Positions 1 through 9,120 of a stretch of 64,000 nucleotides of DNA are shown piece after piece (the stretch's first letter is position 1; the number at the start of each line of letters is the position of its first letter). The stretch is from Rothia similimucilaginosa (GTDB taxonomy: Bacteria; Actinomycetota; Actinomycetes; Actinomycetales; Micrococcaceae), in the NCBI RefSeq assembly GCF_029850875.1, contig NZ_JAOVAM010000001.1, positions 124,001 through 188,000 on the forward strand, given 5' to 3'. Under the pieces are notes generated by a model that saw only the letters and a program-made list of their open reading frames with translations, made no database searches and was not told the origin of the DNA. The translations under genes were made by a program, and so were the position numbers.

Positions 1-244
1 TAGCCATTTCCGTGGAGGGAGAATCCCCACCACGCATGGTCTTCGGAAGCCCGACGAAAACCTCCACCACCTCGTTCACCTCAATCAGCTTGCGCAAAAC
101 ACGGCGGTCAGAGTTCTTCTTCGCGTCGCGGCGTAATGTCTTGAGCGGGGTGGCAAGGATGCCGTCGGGGTCGCTGAGGGCGGTGCCGACGCGAGCATTA
201 CCCACATCGACGCCCATCCGCACTCCCCGCTGGAATTCTGCCAT
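1..244 (-). CDS. ruvX: Holliday junction resolvase-like YqgF/RuvX, partial (3' end outside window)
   Basis: The minus strand reads from an ATG at 244 to the window edge, giving about 81 N-terminal residues. They include the YqgF-fold start GVDVGNARVGTALSD with its catalytic-type aspartate, followed by GILATPLKTL and FVGLPKTMRG, which are typical of the RuvX/YqgF family. This family is an RNase-H-fold nuclease linked to Holliday junction resolution and pre-16S rRNA processing. The start lies 2 nt beyond the alaS stop codon, so the two genes are almost certainly co-transcribed, as is usual in actinobacteria. The C-terminal half is missing because of the window boundary, not a mutation. Confidence 0.9.
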   Translation of the reverse strand, partial: MAEFQRGVRMGVDVGNARVGTALSDPDGILATPLKTLRRDAKKNSDRRVLRKLIEVNEVVEVFVGLPKTMRGGDSPSTEMA

Positions 245-246
245 AT

Positions 247-2934
247 TTAGGCCTGAGCCTGTGCGATAGCGTCGCGGACAGCGTCCAGTGCAGCACCAAT
301 CTTGGATGCATCCTGGCCACCACCCTGAGCGACGTCGTCCTTACCGCCGCCACCGCCGCCGAGAACACCGGCAGCGACGCGGACCAGAGCGCCAGCCTTC
401 ACGCCAGCCTCACGAGCGCCCTCATTGGTTGCCACCAGGATAACGGGGTGACCATTAGCCACACCCACCACAGCAACAACCGCAGCCTCGGAGCCGAAGC
501 GCGAACGCAAATTCAGAGCCAGCTCACGAACGCCGTTAGCGTCCAGTTCGCCAGCGTCATGCGCCAGAACGCGAACAGAACCGATGGTCTGTGCATTCTC
601 CAGCAACTTGCCAGCCTCAGCCTGCAGCTTCTCGCGGCGCAGCTGAGCCAGTTCCTTCTCAGCAGCCTTCAGCTTAGCCAGAGTCTGGTTAATCTTCTCC
701 GGCAGATCAGCGGAGGACTGAACCTTCATCAGACCGGTCAGCTGGTTCACCAGGGTACGCTCAGCAGTCAGGTGGTTGAAGGAGTCCAGACCCACCAGAG
801 CCTCAACACGGCGGTTACCGGAGCCAACAGAACCCTCAGTCAGCAGGGTCAGGGAACCAACCTCAGCGGACGAACCAACGTGGGTACCACCGCACAGCTC
901 GCGGGAGAACTCGCCACCGATTTCAACAACACGCACCACGTCGCCGTACTTCTCGCCGAAGAGGCTCATAGCGCCAAGAGCCTTAGCCTCAGCCAGTGGC
1001 ATCTCACGGGTAATCACCTGGTGGTTATCGCGAATAGCGAGGTTTGCTACCTCTTCAACCTCACGCTTAGCAGACTCGGACAGGCCCTCGCCCCATGCGA
1101 AGTCGAAGCGCAGGTAGCCTTCCTTGTTGAAGGAGCCGCGCTGAGTTGCTTCATTACCCAACACCTGGTGCAGAGCTGCGTGAATAATGTGGGTACCGGA
1201 GTGTGCCTTCTCACCGTCGCGGCGACGCTGAACGTCAACCTGTGCCACAACCTCAGCACCGGTGTGAACCTCGCCCTCACGTACAACGGCGCGGTGAACA
1301 CTCAGGCCCTTCACGGGCTGCTGAACGTCCTGAACGTCAATGATGAAGCCGTTGCCGGTAATAACACCGGTATCAGCTGCCTGGCCACCAGCCTCAGCGT
1401 AGAACGGAGTCTCATCCAGGACAACCTCAATCTTGTCGCCAGCCTTAGCTGCGGGAACAGATACGCCGTCCACCAGGATTGCACGCAGGTGAGTCTCAGT
1501 ACGCAGCTCGGTGTAACCGGTGAAGATGGAGCCACGCTCATCCACGAGCTTACGCAGCTCGGACAGGTCAGCGAACGCGCCCTTCTTCGCCTTAGCGTCA
1601 GCCTGTGCACGGTGACGCTGCTCAGCCATCAGCTCACGGAAAGCCTTCTCGTCAACCTTCACGCCAGCCTCAGCAGCCATCTCCAGGGTCAGGTCAATCG
1701 GGAAGCCGTAGGTGTCGTGCAGAGCAAACGCCTCAGCACCGGAAACAGCGTTGGAGCCGTCCTTCTTAGCGGCAGCAACTGCCTCTTCCAGACGCTCAGT
1801 ACCGGTCTCAATGGTATGCAGGAACGCCTTCTCCTCAGCGTAGGCAATGCGGGAAATACGCTCGAAGTCATCACCCACGTACGGGAAAGCACCCTTCATA
1901 GCCTCGCAAGACGCCGGGAACAGCACGGGCAGGCAAGGCTCAGTCACGCCCAGCAGACGCATCGCACGGATAGCGCGGCGCATCAGACGGCGCAGAATGT
2001 AGCCGCGACCCTCATTGGAGGGGGTGACACCGTCAGCAATCAGCATGAGGGAGGAGCGGATGTGGTCAGCCACCACGCGCATACGCACGTCGTCCTCGTA
2101 GCCTTCGTCCTCAGGGGACTCAGAGCCGTGGTACTTCTTACCGGACAGTTTGGATGCTGCATCCAAAACCGGGCGAACCTGGTCGGTCTCGTAGAAGTTC
2201 TCAACACCCTGCAACAGCATTGCCAGGCGCTCAACACCCAGGCCGGTATCAATGTTCTTCTTCGGCAGCTCACCCAGAATCTCGAAGTCATCCTTGCCGA
2301 GGCCCTCGCCACGCTGGTACTGCATAAACACGAGGTTCCAAATCTCAATGTAACGGTCGTCGTCAGCCGCCGGGCCGCCTTCCTTACCATAGGCGGGGCC
2401 ACGGTCATAGAAAATCTCCGAGTCGGGACCTGCAGGGCCGGGCTGACCAGTGGACCAGTAGTTTTCCTTCATGCCCATACGCTGAATACGCTCAGCGGGG
2501 AACCCAACGGTCTTAGTCCAAATCTCGAATGCTTCTTCGTCACCCTCGTAGATGGTGACCCACAAACGCTCGGGGTCCAGGCCAAAACCACCCTGATCCT
2601 GAGAGGTAGTCAGCAACTCGTAAGCGAAAGGAATCGCCTTCTCCTTGAAGTAATCACCGAAGGAGAAGTTACCAGCCATCTGGAAGAAGGTACCGTGACG
2701 CGCAGTCTTACCGACCTCTTCAATGTCCAGGGTGCGGATGCACTTCTGTACGCTGGTCGCGCGGGAGAACGGAGGGGTCTCACGGCCCAAAAAGTAGGGA
2801 ATGAACGGCACCATACCGGCAATAGTGAACATAGCGCCGGGCTCGTTCGAAATCAGCGATGCCGAAGGCACCACAGTATGGCCGCGGGAAGCGAAGAAAT
2901 CGATCCAGCGCTTAGAAATCTCCTGTGAGAGCAT
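247..2934 (-). CDS. alaS: alanine--tRNA ligase
   Basis: This 895-residue protein is full length for AlaRS. It charges tRNA-Ala with alanine in the cytosol. The class II catalytic core occupies roughly the first 460 residues, beginning LSQEISKRWIDFFASRGH. It is followed by the editing domain with the zinc and editing motif HSGTHIIHAAL and the later CGGTHV cysteine/histidine pair. The C-terminal DHHA1-type domain carries a long coiled-coil (LAKLKAAEKELAQLRREK) and the glycine-rich GVLGGGGGGKDD motif. It is followed 2 nt later by ruvX and preceded by a 131-nt gap after the DUF948-linked gene. The start at 2934 gives the canonical N-terminus without extension. Confidence 0.98.
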   Translation of the reverse strand: MLSQEISKRWIDFFASRGHTVVPSASLISNEPGAMFTIAGMVPFIPYFLGRETPPFSRATSVQKCIRTLDIEEVGKTARHGTFFQMAGNFSFGDYFKEKAIPFAYELLTTSQDQGGFGLDPERLWVTIYEGDEEAFEIWTKTVGFPAERIQRMGMKENYWSTGQPGPAGPDSEIFYDRGPAYGKEGGPAADDDRYIEIWNLVFMQYQRGEGLGKDDFEILGELPKKNIDTGLGVERLAMLLQGVENFYETDQVRPVLDAASKLSGKKYHGSESPEDEGYEDDVRMRVVADHIRSSLMLIADGVTPSNEGRGYILRRLMRRAIRAMRLLGVTEPCLPVLFPASCEAMKGAFPYVGDDFERISRIAYAEEKAFLHTIETGTERLEEAVAAAKKDGSNAVSGAEAFALHDTYGFPIDLTLEMAAEAGVKVDEKAFRELMAEQRHRAQADAKAKKGAFADLSELRKLVDERGSIFTGYTELRTETHLRAILVDGVSVPAAKAGDKIEVVLDETPFYAEAGGQAADTGVITGNGFIIDVQDVQQPVKGLSVHRAVVREGEVHTGAEVVAQVDVQRRRDGEKAHSGTHIIHAALHQVLGNEATQRGSFNKEGYLRFDFAWGEGLSESAKREVEEVANLAIRDNHQVITREMPLAEAKALGAMSLFGEKYGDVVRVVEIGGEFSRELCGGTHVGSSAEVGSLTLLTEGSVGSGNRRVEALVGLDSFNHLTAERTLVNQLTGLMKVQSSADLPEKINQTLAKLKAAEKELAQLRREKLQAEAGKLLENAQTIGSVRVLAHDAGELDANGVRELALNLRSRFGSEAAVVAVVGVANGHPVILVATNEGAREAGVKAGALVRVAAGVLGGGGGGKDDVAQGGGQDASKIGAALDAVRDAIAQAQA

Positions 2935-3066
2935 CTCGTTCCTTAGAGTAATCTGTGCGAAATTCTAAATTAGTCTACTGACCTATGGTGCCTGCCCGAG
3001 AGCAAAATGGCTAATTGAGCCAGTCTCGTACCGTGGTTTACGGGCGAAGACACCACGTTTTAAAAC

Positions 3067-3564
3067 CTAGTTGAAGAAGCCGTCACCGAGCTGACGGTCA
3101 CGCGCAATGCGCTGCTCACGCGCTCGCTTCTGCGCCTCTTCCAAGGAGGCAATCTCAGCCTCCACCTCAATAAGTTCACGCTCAGCCAGGCGGCGGTTCG
3201 TGGACTCAATCTCAGTCGAGCTCATCTTGCGCTCCCAGGTATCCAGGGAGCCAGGACGCAGATCCTGCTTCTGGCGCTCCACCTTAGCGTTGAGCTCCAT
3301 CTCCTTTTCCTGCATGCCCTCACGCACGCGAGCGGCGAACTCAACAGCACGCAACGCATACGGCTGCAGGGGCTTGCCAATCGGCGAATCGAAGAACTTT
3401 CCCATCTGAGACTCCGGGTTGAGGGCCAGTTCACCGTGCTCACGCATGAGCAGGGCGCTGCCGGGGGTACGCTGAGCAGGTTCGGAGGCGGTGGCACGCT
3501 TGGAAGCAAAGTAACCAACCGCCGCGCCGGCGCCAAGCAGAAGAGCTGAACGAAGCAGACCCAT
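3067..3564 (-). CDS. conserved actinobacterial small protein with N-terminal membrane helix
   Basis: This 165-residue protein begins with a short hydrophobic segment (LLRSALLLGAGAAVGYFASKR). The rest is mostly charged and helical (LAERELIEVEAEIASLEEAQKRARE), probably a coiled coil. It looks like the small protein that follows DUF948 in many Micrococcales between rpsD and alaS (DUF6167-like). I infer the family from position and composition, not from a catalytic motif. Its ATG overlaps the stop of the DUF948 gene as TAATG, so translation is probably coupled. Function is unknown; the helix plus coiled coil suggests a membrane-associated partner of the upstream protein. Confidence 0.75.
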   Translation of the reverse strand: MGLLRSALLLGAGAAVGYFASKRATASEPAQRTPGSALLMREHGELALNPESQMGKFFDSPIGKPLQPYALRAVEFAARVREGMQEKEMELNAKVERQKQDLRPGSLDTWERKMSSTEIESTNRRLAERELIEVEAEIASLEEAQKRAREQRIARDRQLGDGFFN

Positions 3565-3998
3565 TAGTTCTCACCACCTGCAGAGTAAGAGGACTGTGCC
3601 GAACCATACTGACCGCCAGCGTTGTTGTTGCCGGTGCCGTGTGCGTCGCCGGGCTTACCTCCGCGGAACGCCTGACGCACACCGTAGGAGAAGGACGCAA
3701 CCTTAATCAGCGGCTGACCCACAGTCGAGGTCACCAGCGAGGACAGCGCAGAAACATTCGCAGACGCATCTGAAACGTTCGAGGTGATGTCGTCAACCTT
3801 CTCCAGCTGCTCATTGGTGGTTACCACAGTGCGGGTCACCTCTTCAATGAGGGGGCCGGTGCTCTGGTTCAGCGAACGAATCGTCACGATAAGCTCATCA
3901 AATACCTTAGTCAGGCGAATAATGGGTAGCGCAAGAAGAGCCACCAGAATCGCAAAAACTCCTGCTGCAATCAGGCCCGCAATATCTCCGCCGGTCAT
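3564..3998 (-). CDS. DUF948 domain-containing protein
   Basis: This 144-residue protein has one N-terminal transmembrane segment (IAGLIAAGVFAILVALLALPIIRL). A helical region follows with the repeated polar pattern seen in DUF948 proteins (LNQSTGPLIEEVTRTVVTTNEQLEKVDDIT), then a low-complexity Gly/Ser/Asn tail. DUF948 proteins are small membrane-anchored proteins of unknown function; a general stress or envelope role is suggested for some. It is the first gene of a short operon with the next small protein, overlapping it by TAATG. The roughly 300-nt region upstream, which also carries the rpsD terminator, should hold its promoter. Confidence 0.85.
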   Translation of the reverse strand: MTGGDIAGLIAAGVFAILVALLALPIIRLTKVFDELIVTIRSLNQSTGPLIEEVTRTVVTTNEQLEKVDDITSNVSDASANVSALSSLVTSTVGQPLIKVASFSYGVRQAFRGGKPGDAHGTGNNNAGGQYGSAQSSYSAGGEN

Positions 3999-4302
3999 CT
4001 ATAACCCCATTCCGCTCAATGCATGATGCTTATCAAATAGTCGTACAGGACCGCATGCCACCGTGGCATGCAGCCGGATTGTGCGTACAGATCAGGACTG
4101 TACACACAGTTCAATCCCTTATTTTAGTCGAAAAATCCTTCAAGCGCCCCCTAAACTCTCATGAAACTCCCAGCGACGGAAGATTCACAGGTTCAGTGGC
4201 GCCACTGCTCTCTGGTGTATATACCCAAAAACCCGCGCGTTAAACGGGAACAACCCGCCCCCACCGAACGGTGCAGGACGGGTTGCTTCTCGAAAATCGA
4301 GA
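3999..4302. other. intergenic region with two hairpins and rpsD terminator
   Basis: This region lies between the DUF948 gene and rpsD. It holds a perfect 8-bp inverted repeat with a 3-nt loop at 4053-4071 (GCATGCCA/TGGCATGC), a second 6-bp one at 4085-4103 (GTACAG/CTGTAC), and the rpsD terminator near 4251-4285. The first two lie just upstream of the DUF948 start and could be operator or leader elements. No gene is seen here. Confidence 0.5.
4251..4285 (-). terminator. hairpin downstream of rpsD
   Basis: Arms CAACCCG (4251-4257) and CGGGTTG (4279-4285) flank a loop of about 21 nt, 18 nt past the rpsD stop. The minus-strand copy runs into a short TT/CC stretch rather than a long U tract, so it is a moderate intrinsic terminator. 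Confidence 0.5.
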
Positions 4303-4935
4303 TTATGCCAGACGCGAGTAGTACTCAACGACCAGCTGCTCGTCGCAGATCACGGGGATCTCTTCGCGCTTGGGCTTACGCTCAAGCTTTGCGTGCAGCT
4401 TCTCAATCTCAACGTTCAGGTACGCGGGAACCTCGGGCAGAACTGCCTGGTTCTCACCTGCAGCCGCAGCCTGGAAGGGGGTGGTCTTCTCAGCCTTGGG
4501 GTGAACGTGGATCAACTGGCCGGGCTTAACCTGGAACGAGGGGCGGTCCACGCGAACGCCGTCAACCATGATGTGACGGTGAACAACCATCTGACGCGCC
4601 TGTGCAATGGTGCGGGCGAAGCCTGCACGCAGAACCAGAGCGTCGAGGCGGGTCTCGAGCAGCTCGACCATGTTCTTACCGGTCTGGCCCTCAATACGCT
4701 TTGCCTCGAGGTATGCGCGGCGCATCTGTGCCTCGCGAATGTTGTACTGAGCGCGCAGACGCTGCTTTTCCTTCAGCTGGGTAGCGTAGTTGGAGTCAGC
4801 CTTCTTGCGGGCACGGCCGTGCTGGCCGGGGCCGTAAGGACGACGCTCGAGGTACTTTTCTGCCTTCGGGGTCAGTGCAATGCCCAGGGCACGGGACTGA
4901 CGCACGGTACGGCGGGGGCGGTTGTGGTTTGCCAC
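4303..4935 (-). CDS. rpsD: 30S ribosomal protein S4
   Basis: This 210-residue protein is one of the primary 16S rRNA-binding proteins that nucleate 30S assembly. The N-terminal rRNA-binding domain starts ANHNRPRRTVRQSRALGIAL and contains RRPYGPGQHGRAR. The S4 RNA-binding domain covers about residues 90-155 (ETRLDALVLRAGFARTIAQA, then HRHIMVDGVRVDRPS). The N-terminal zinc-ribbon cysteines found in many S4 proteins are absent, so this is the zinc-independent (C-minus) form. It stands alone, away from the rpsM-rpsK-rpoA operon, in the arrangement usual for Micrococcales. Its 5' region contains a hairpin that may form a leader. Confidence 0.98.
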   Translation of the reverse strand: MANHNRPRRTVRQSRALGIALTPKAEKYLERRPYGPGQHGRARKKADSNYATQLKEKQRLRAQYNIREAQMRRAYLEAKRIEGQTGKNMVELLETRLDALVLRAGFARTIAQARQMVVHRHIMVDGVRVDRPSFQVKPGQLIHVHPKAEKTTPFQAAAAGENQAVLPEVPAYLNVEIEKLHAKLERKPKREEIPVICDEQLVVEYYSRLA

Positions 4936-5287
4936 AGTTCGTATTCCTTTTCTTTAGCGGTTGGCACGGCTCATAACGCATATACGGTGATGTGCTGAGC
5001 ATTTCCCATGGGTGTGGGTGTGCCATTGTTCTGGTGGTCTGGCCTCCGGTAGGCCGCCCACGGTTTGGGCGGTGGAGAGTAGAGAGCAGCCGCACTCTCG
5101 GTACTATGAGCTACCCGATGATCAGTTTCTACCCCGTTACCGGGACGGACGCTGCGTTTTGGGTAGTCTGCCAGCCACCTTTCTAGTGTAGCCACTCAAG
5201 GTAGGTCAGGGAGGAGGAACTGACTATGATATTAAACATAGCGTCTACTGTATGCTCAACAAGCTTTTTCTGGTTTACAAATATAAG
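4936..5287. promoter_or_regulatory. rpsD upstream/leader region
   Basis: This gene-free stretch of about 350 nt upstream of rpsD should contain its promoter and leader. At 5054-5072 there is a perfect 7-bp inverted repeat (CCGCCCA/TGGGCGG, 5-nt loop). On the transcript it would form a stable GC hairpin about 120 nt before the start codon. S4 autoregulates through leader RNA in other bacteria; that this hairpin does so is inference. Confidence 0.35.
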
Positions 5288-5327
5288 AAGTCGGCTCTAA
5301 GGGAAAAAAATCTCCTAGAGCCGACTT
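5288..5327 (-). terminator. strong hairpin terminator of exported protein gene
   Basis: A perfect 12-bp inverted repeat (AAGTCGGCTCTA at 5288-5299, TAGAGCCGACTT at 5316-5327) has a 16-nt A-rich spacer. It lies 30 nt past the stop of the 5357-5869 gene and marks its end on the minus strand. Confidence 0.75.
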
Positions 5328-5356
5328 ACTCTCATATAGGTGGAACCTTAAATTTC

Positions 5357-5869
5357 TTAGATGCCGTAGCCGTAGTTATCGTAAACGCTGGTATTGTTAG
5401 CAGTGTTGGTGTCTACAGCAGTGTTAGGGATGTAGTCGGTGGTAACCACAATCTTGTTACGCTTGGAGTGGTTCAAGTAGTGGCCATGAGCCCAGTCAAG
5501 ACGAATCTGCTCGCCGGGACCCAGCTCACCGCGGAGGGTTACCATAAAGGTGTGGGAGTTGACACGAGCAATCTTGATCTTGGTTGACATGGGAGTAGTG
5601 AGGGTTAAAGAGGTGTTCCGGACGGGGGCACCGCTCATATCCTCGACGGTTACGTAGAAACGAGTTCCGCTGGGCAGGTTGCCTGAGGCGGAGCCTGCAT
5701 TCCCTAGATAGAGCTGGCCGATGGTGGCTAGGCCGGGAACCGGAGCGAAAGAACTTACGTTGGTGTAGGCATTAACAGAGGTAGGTGCGGTAGCTGCCTC
5801 TGCAGGAGTCAGGGCTGCACCGCCCAGGGCTAGAGCGCCTACAAGGGTTGCAGTCAGGGTCTTTTTCAT
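5357..5869 (-). CDS. exported protein of unknown function
   Basis: I place the start at the ATG at 5869 because it begins a clean Sec signal peptide: MKK, then a hydrophobic core (LTATLVGALALGGAAL) and an AEA-A cleavage site near residue 25. A TTG six codons upstream is also open. The mature protein of about 145 residues is rich in Thr, Asn and Tyr with alternating hydrophobic strands (TRFYVTVEDMSGAPV, HTFMVTLRGELGPGEQIRLDW), suggesting a secreted beta-sandwich. No cysteine lipobox, LPxTG signal or enzymatic motif is visible. It follows another exported protein gene on the same strand but has its own terminator. Function is unrecognised; adhesion or envelope decoration is only a guess. Confidence 0.8.
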   Translation of the reverse strand: MKKTLTATLVGALALGGAALTPAEAATAPTSVNAYTNVSSFAPVPGLATIGQLYLGNAGSASGNLPSGTRFYVTVEDMSGAPVRNTSLTLTTPMSTKIKIARVNSHTFMVTLRGELGPGEQIRLDWAHGHYLNHSKRNKIVVTTDYIPNTAVDTNTANNTSVYDNYGYGI

Positions 5870-6086
5870 GATAAGTACATCATCCAATCTCTAAAGATGC
5901 GAAAGCGTGAGCAATATGTCGAGGAGGGGCCGACTACTAGGTCTCAACCAATCAGTGGCACACCTAAGATTTTAGCAAGCTAAAGGCTGACTATGTATTC
6001 GGTTTTTACTTCCTTTTATGGGGGCAAAAACACTCCATTTGCGCCTTATCAGCCCCCATGCGGGGCTTTTAGAGGGTATCACAGAG

Positions 6087-6119
6087 CGGGGGAGGGATAT
6101 GTAACCCCTCCCCCGCTTA
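6087..6119 (-). terminator. GC-rich hairpin terminator of the Tat-exported protein gene
   Basis: Long inverted-repeat arms AGCGGGGGAGGG and CCCCTCCCCCGCTT are separated by an 8-nt A/T loop. The hairpin lies 56 nt beyond the stop of the 6175-7299 gene. A smaller hairpin (AGCCCC/GGGGCT) lies next to it at about 6053-6069. Confidence 0.65.
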
Positions 6120-6174
6120 ACCCTTTCCCTATGAGTCTAACTATAGACACAAAGAGTTGGATTTACCTTTGATC

Positions 6175-7299
6175 TTACCAGATACCATCGGCATACATGA
6201 GCTGGTAGCCAAGCTGGGTGTCCTGGCCACGAGTGAGTCCAACCAGCTGGGCGTTGAAGAAGGTCACAGCATTGGAGGTGGAACCATTGAAGCCGGTACC
6301 GGCAGCGCCTGCAGAGGTGGTCTTCTGGAAGGCACCAATCTCGTTGGAGTAGACGTAGCCGCTACCGGTGTAGGTAACAGCCTTGGTGTCACCGCTGGTG
6401 TCGTGAGCCCAACCAGAGAACTGGATGGTGGCACCGGCGAAACGCTTTTTGCTCTTGTTCCAGTTGTCTACACTCTTGGTGTAGGCGTTCAGCAGGCAGG
6501 CCTCGTCAACAGAGGAGCCAACGGAAGAACGGACCTCATCGAAGCTGGGGGGCAGGAAGCCAACGGGGCGAACACCAATGGCAGTGTAGATTGCGCCAGA
6601 GCCAATAACGGTACCATCACGCCAGTGGGAGTTAACGAAGTCAACAGCGTCGCCCTTGGTGGCTGCAGTGTTGGGCTTGATGGCGAAGAGCCACTTGAGA
6701 TGGTTACCCTCGGCAACACCGGTCTCTTCACCGAACTCGCCAGCACCCAGGTTGTTGTAGCGGCCGTCAGCAGAGTAGACGTCGATGTAGGAAGAGGCAT
6801 GGGAGACGTCGCGCTGGTTAGGAGCATTGGGATCATCCACGTTGACAGCTGCGGGAGAATCGTCAGCTACACCGGTGCTGGTGTTCCATTTGTTGTTGGC
6901 AGGCCATTCAGCAGGCATCTGGGCGGAACGGATCTTGCCGCCGCCGAAGAGCTTGTTGATAGCGGGAGAGGTGGCAACGTTACGCTGAGCGAACTCGAAG
7001 CCGAAGGGCAGCTGAGGAACGTCCAGAACACCACCGTTGGTTACCTGCACACGCAGGTTGGAGGTTCCTAGGGCACCGTTGGAGCTAGCGTTATTGTTGT
7101 ACCAGAAACGAATGGTGGTGTTCTGCAGGTTGGGCAGAGCGGCCAGACGCCTCTGGAAGACAGCCTCTACCTGTGCGTCGATGTCAGCGGGGCAGGGAGA
7201 AGAAGCCGCGTAAACGGGAACCGACGCAGACGCAACAACCACAGGAGCTGCCCAGGCAACACCCTTTGCTAGGGTGCGTCGGGAAAAACCGTGAGTCAT
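6175..7299 (-). CDS. twin-arginine-signal exported protein, unknown function
   Basis: The start at 7299 is supported by an AAGGA ribosome site and by the N-terminus MTHGFSRRTLAKG, a twin-arginine signal. A hydrophobic stretch (VAWAAPVVVASASVPVYA) and a probable cleavage near residue 31 follow. The mature protein of about 343 residues has many aromatic and Asn/Gly residues (FWYNNNASSNGALG, GYQLMYADGIW) and a regular strand-like pattern. No catalytic motif or cell-wall anchor is visible. Tat export implies folding, and possibly cofactor binding, before secretion. It sits directly upstream of the Sec-exported 5357-5869 gene, and the two interrupt the usual rarA-rpsD neighbourhood, so they are probably lineage-specific surface or secreted proteins. 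Confidence 0.8.
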   Translation of the reverse strand: MTHGFSRRTLAKGVAWAAPVVVASASVPVYAASSPCPADIDAQVEAVFQRRLAALPNLQNTTIRFWYNNNASSNGALGTSNLRVQVTNGGVLDVPQLPFGFEFAQRNVATSPAINKLFGGGKIRSAQMPAEWPANNKWNTSTGVADDSPAAVNVDDPNAPNQRDVSHASSYIDVYSADGRYNNLGAGEFGEETGVAEGNHLKWLFAIKPNTAATKGDAVDFVNSHWRDGTVIGSGAIYTAIGVRPVGFLPPSFDEVRSSVGSSVDEACLLNAYTKSVDNWNKSKKRFAGATIQFSGWAHDTSGDTKAVTYTGSGYVYSNEIGAFQKTTSAGAAGTGFNGSTSNAVTFFNAQLVGLTRGQDTQLGYQLMYADGIW

Positions 7300-7507
7300 G
7301 TGTAACTTTTCCTTAAAGTATTTAGGGAGAAATAAGACGTGTAAATACCACAAAGCTCTATGAAAACACAATGCTCTCACAGATGTACTTACAACTCCTT
7401 AATTATAGACCCGTAAGCTAGAAAAGCAGACGTAATCGCCCAAGTTTCTTTCGTATTCTGTTAACCACAGAGCGTCTGGCTTCCTCTCTTTTCTTTGCAG
7501 ATTTTCA

Positions 7508-8959
7508 CTAGGCGGGCTCGCGTAGGCAGGCTATTTTTTTCAGACGCTCCCCTATCTGTCCCTCAGCCCCAAAAACTGTGGGAGTATAGTAGACCTTCCC
7601 CACCAGAGCCTCAGGGGCATATTGTTGGCGGGCCACCCCGTTCTTCTGATCGTGAGGGTAGACATAGCCCTTACCATGCCCCAGTGCAGTAGCCCCCGGG
7701 TAGTGACCATCGCGCAGATGAACCGGAACCGGCCCTGCCAAGCCCGCACGGACGTCCGCCAACGCCCCATCGATAGCCCGGTACACGGCATTCGACTTAG
7801 GGGCAGACGCTAGATGAATCGTCGCCTGCGCCAAATTCAACCGAGCCTCCGGCAGCCCCACCAGCTGAACAGCCTGAGCAGCATTCACGGCAGCAGTCAG
7901 GGCCGTGGGGTCAGCCATACCGATATCCTCACTGGCATGAACAATCAGGCGGCGGGCAATAAACCGGGGGTCCTCCCCCGCCTCAATCATGCGCGCTAGA
8001 TAGTGTAGGGCAGCATCCACGTCTGAGCCACGAATCGACTTAATAAAGGCACTGGTGACGTCGTAGTGCTGATCGCCCTGCTTATCATAGTGCACCACCG
8101 ACCGATTGACCGCCAAGCTCGCGTGCTCTGCCGTCACCGGCAGGGGCTGCTTGACCGAATACTCAACCCCGGCGTCCTCAGCCTCACTAAACGCAATCGC
8201 AACCGCCGCCTCCAGCGAGGTTAGGGAGCGGCGAGCATCGCCTCCAGAAACTGCCGCGAGGTGGGCGCGCGCATCCGCATCAATGACCGCCGCGCCGCCA
8301 AAACCGCGCGGGTCAGCCAACGCACGGTCAATCAGGTGCTCAATATCGGACTGCTCCAGCGAATGAACCCGCAACAGCAGCGAGCGCGAAAGCAGCGGCG
8401 AAATAATGCTGAACGACGGGTTCTCCGTCGTAGCCGCCACCAGAATCACCCAGCGGTTCTCCACGCCGGGTAGGAGCGCATCCTGCTGAGCCTTCGTGAA
8501 ACGGTGAATCTCATCGAGGAAGAGTACGGTAGTCGTGCCGTACATATCGCGGTCGAGCAGCGCCTGATCCATGACAGCGCGAACATCCTTCACGCCCGCG
8601 GTAATCGCCGAAAGCTCCACGAACTTACGACCCGGCGCGCGCGCAATCACATGCGCCAGGGTGGTCTTGCCCGTACCCGGAGGGCCGTATAGAATCACCG
8701 AAGACGGGCCAGCCGGTCCGGCGTTCTCCCCCGCCAATACGCGCAAAGGCGCACCCGGAGTCAGCAGATGATCCTGGCCGAGAACCTCATCAATAGTGCG
8801 CGGACGCATACGCACCGCCAACGGTGCACGAGACGCCGAACGGGAAGAGTGCGCACGCGACGCAGAGGCACGCGAGGAGGGCTCCTCAGCGGGCGCGCCA
8901 ATCAGGCTCACGCGGTCCCCGTCATCGGGCAATTCAAGATCAAAGAGGGAATCAGCCAT
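7508..8959 (-). CDS. rarA: replication-associated recombination protein RarA (MgsA), AAA+ ATPase
   Basis: This 483-residue AAA+ protein acts at stalled replication forks and ssDNA gaps. Walker [10 protein letters not shown] lies near residues 92-100 and Walker [10 protein letters not shown] near 146. The sensor region [19 protein letters not shown] and the family C-terminal signature [20 protein letters not shown] are present, so the protein is complete. The N-terminal 45 residues are an Arg/Ser/Ala-rich extension ([18 protein letters not shown]) before the conserved [17 protein letters not shown]. It keeps the actinobacterial order aspS - rarA, with dtd and a small kinase gene in between. 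Confidence 0.96.
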   Translation of the reverse strand: MADSLFDLELPDDGDRVSLIGAPAEEPSSRASASRAHSSRSASRAPLAVRMRPRTIDEVLGQDHLLTPGAPLRVLAGENAGPAGPSSVILYGPPGTGKTTLAHVIARAPGRKFVELSAITAGVKDVRAVMDQALLDRDMYGTTTVLFLDEIHRFTKAQQDALLPGVENRWVILVAATTENPSFSIISPLLSRSLLLRVHSLEQSDIEHLIDRALADPRGFGGAAVIDADARAHLAAVSGGDARRSLTSLEAAVAIAFSEAEDAGVEYSVKQPLPVTAEHASLAVNRSVVHYDKQGDQHYDVTSAFIKSIRGSDVDAALHYLARMIEAGEDPRFIARRLIVHASEDIGMADPTALTAAVNAAQAVQLVGLPEARLNLAQATIHLASAPKSNAVYRAIDGALADVRAGLAGPVPVHLRDGHYPGATALGHGKGYVYPHDQKNGVARQQYAPEALVGKVYYTPTVFGAEGQIGERLKKIACLREPA

Positions 8960-9047
8960 AGTCTTACTCTATCGTTTTGCAGGCTTGAGGTGGGCGCGGG
9001 GTGCGGATTTAGCTCGCGGCGTGACGCCATACGGGTTTTCGATGGGG

Positions 9048-9112
9048 TTTCGATAGGTTAGTGTCTTCGCCGTGGGTTTTACACCCCGGGGCAATCCACT
9101 AACCTATCGAAA
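9048..9112. repeat. palindromic repeat, family A, copy 1 (divergent)
   Basis: A perfect 16-bp inverted repeat (TTTCGATAGGTTAGTG at 9048-9063, CACTAACCTATCGAAA at 9097-9112) flanks a 33-nt GC-rich centre. The arms share the GGTTAGTGTCTTC/CACTAACC core with the elements at 12314-12374 and 13460-13530. It lies between dtd and rarA. Confidence 0.7.
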
Positions 9113-9120
9113 GCGCCGGC

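Noticed and set aside
448-2928. Long plus-strand open frame opposite alaS
   Set aside because: It mirrors the codon structure of alaS, is low-complexity (Leu/Ser/Gln/Asn-rich), has no ribosome site and no recognisable domain. High-GC codon bias commonly opens such antisense frames.
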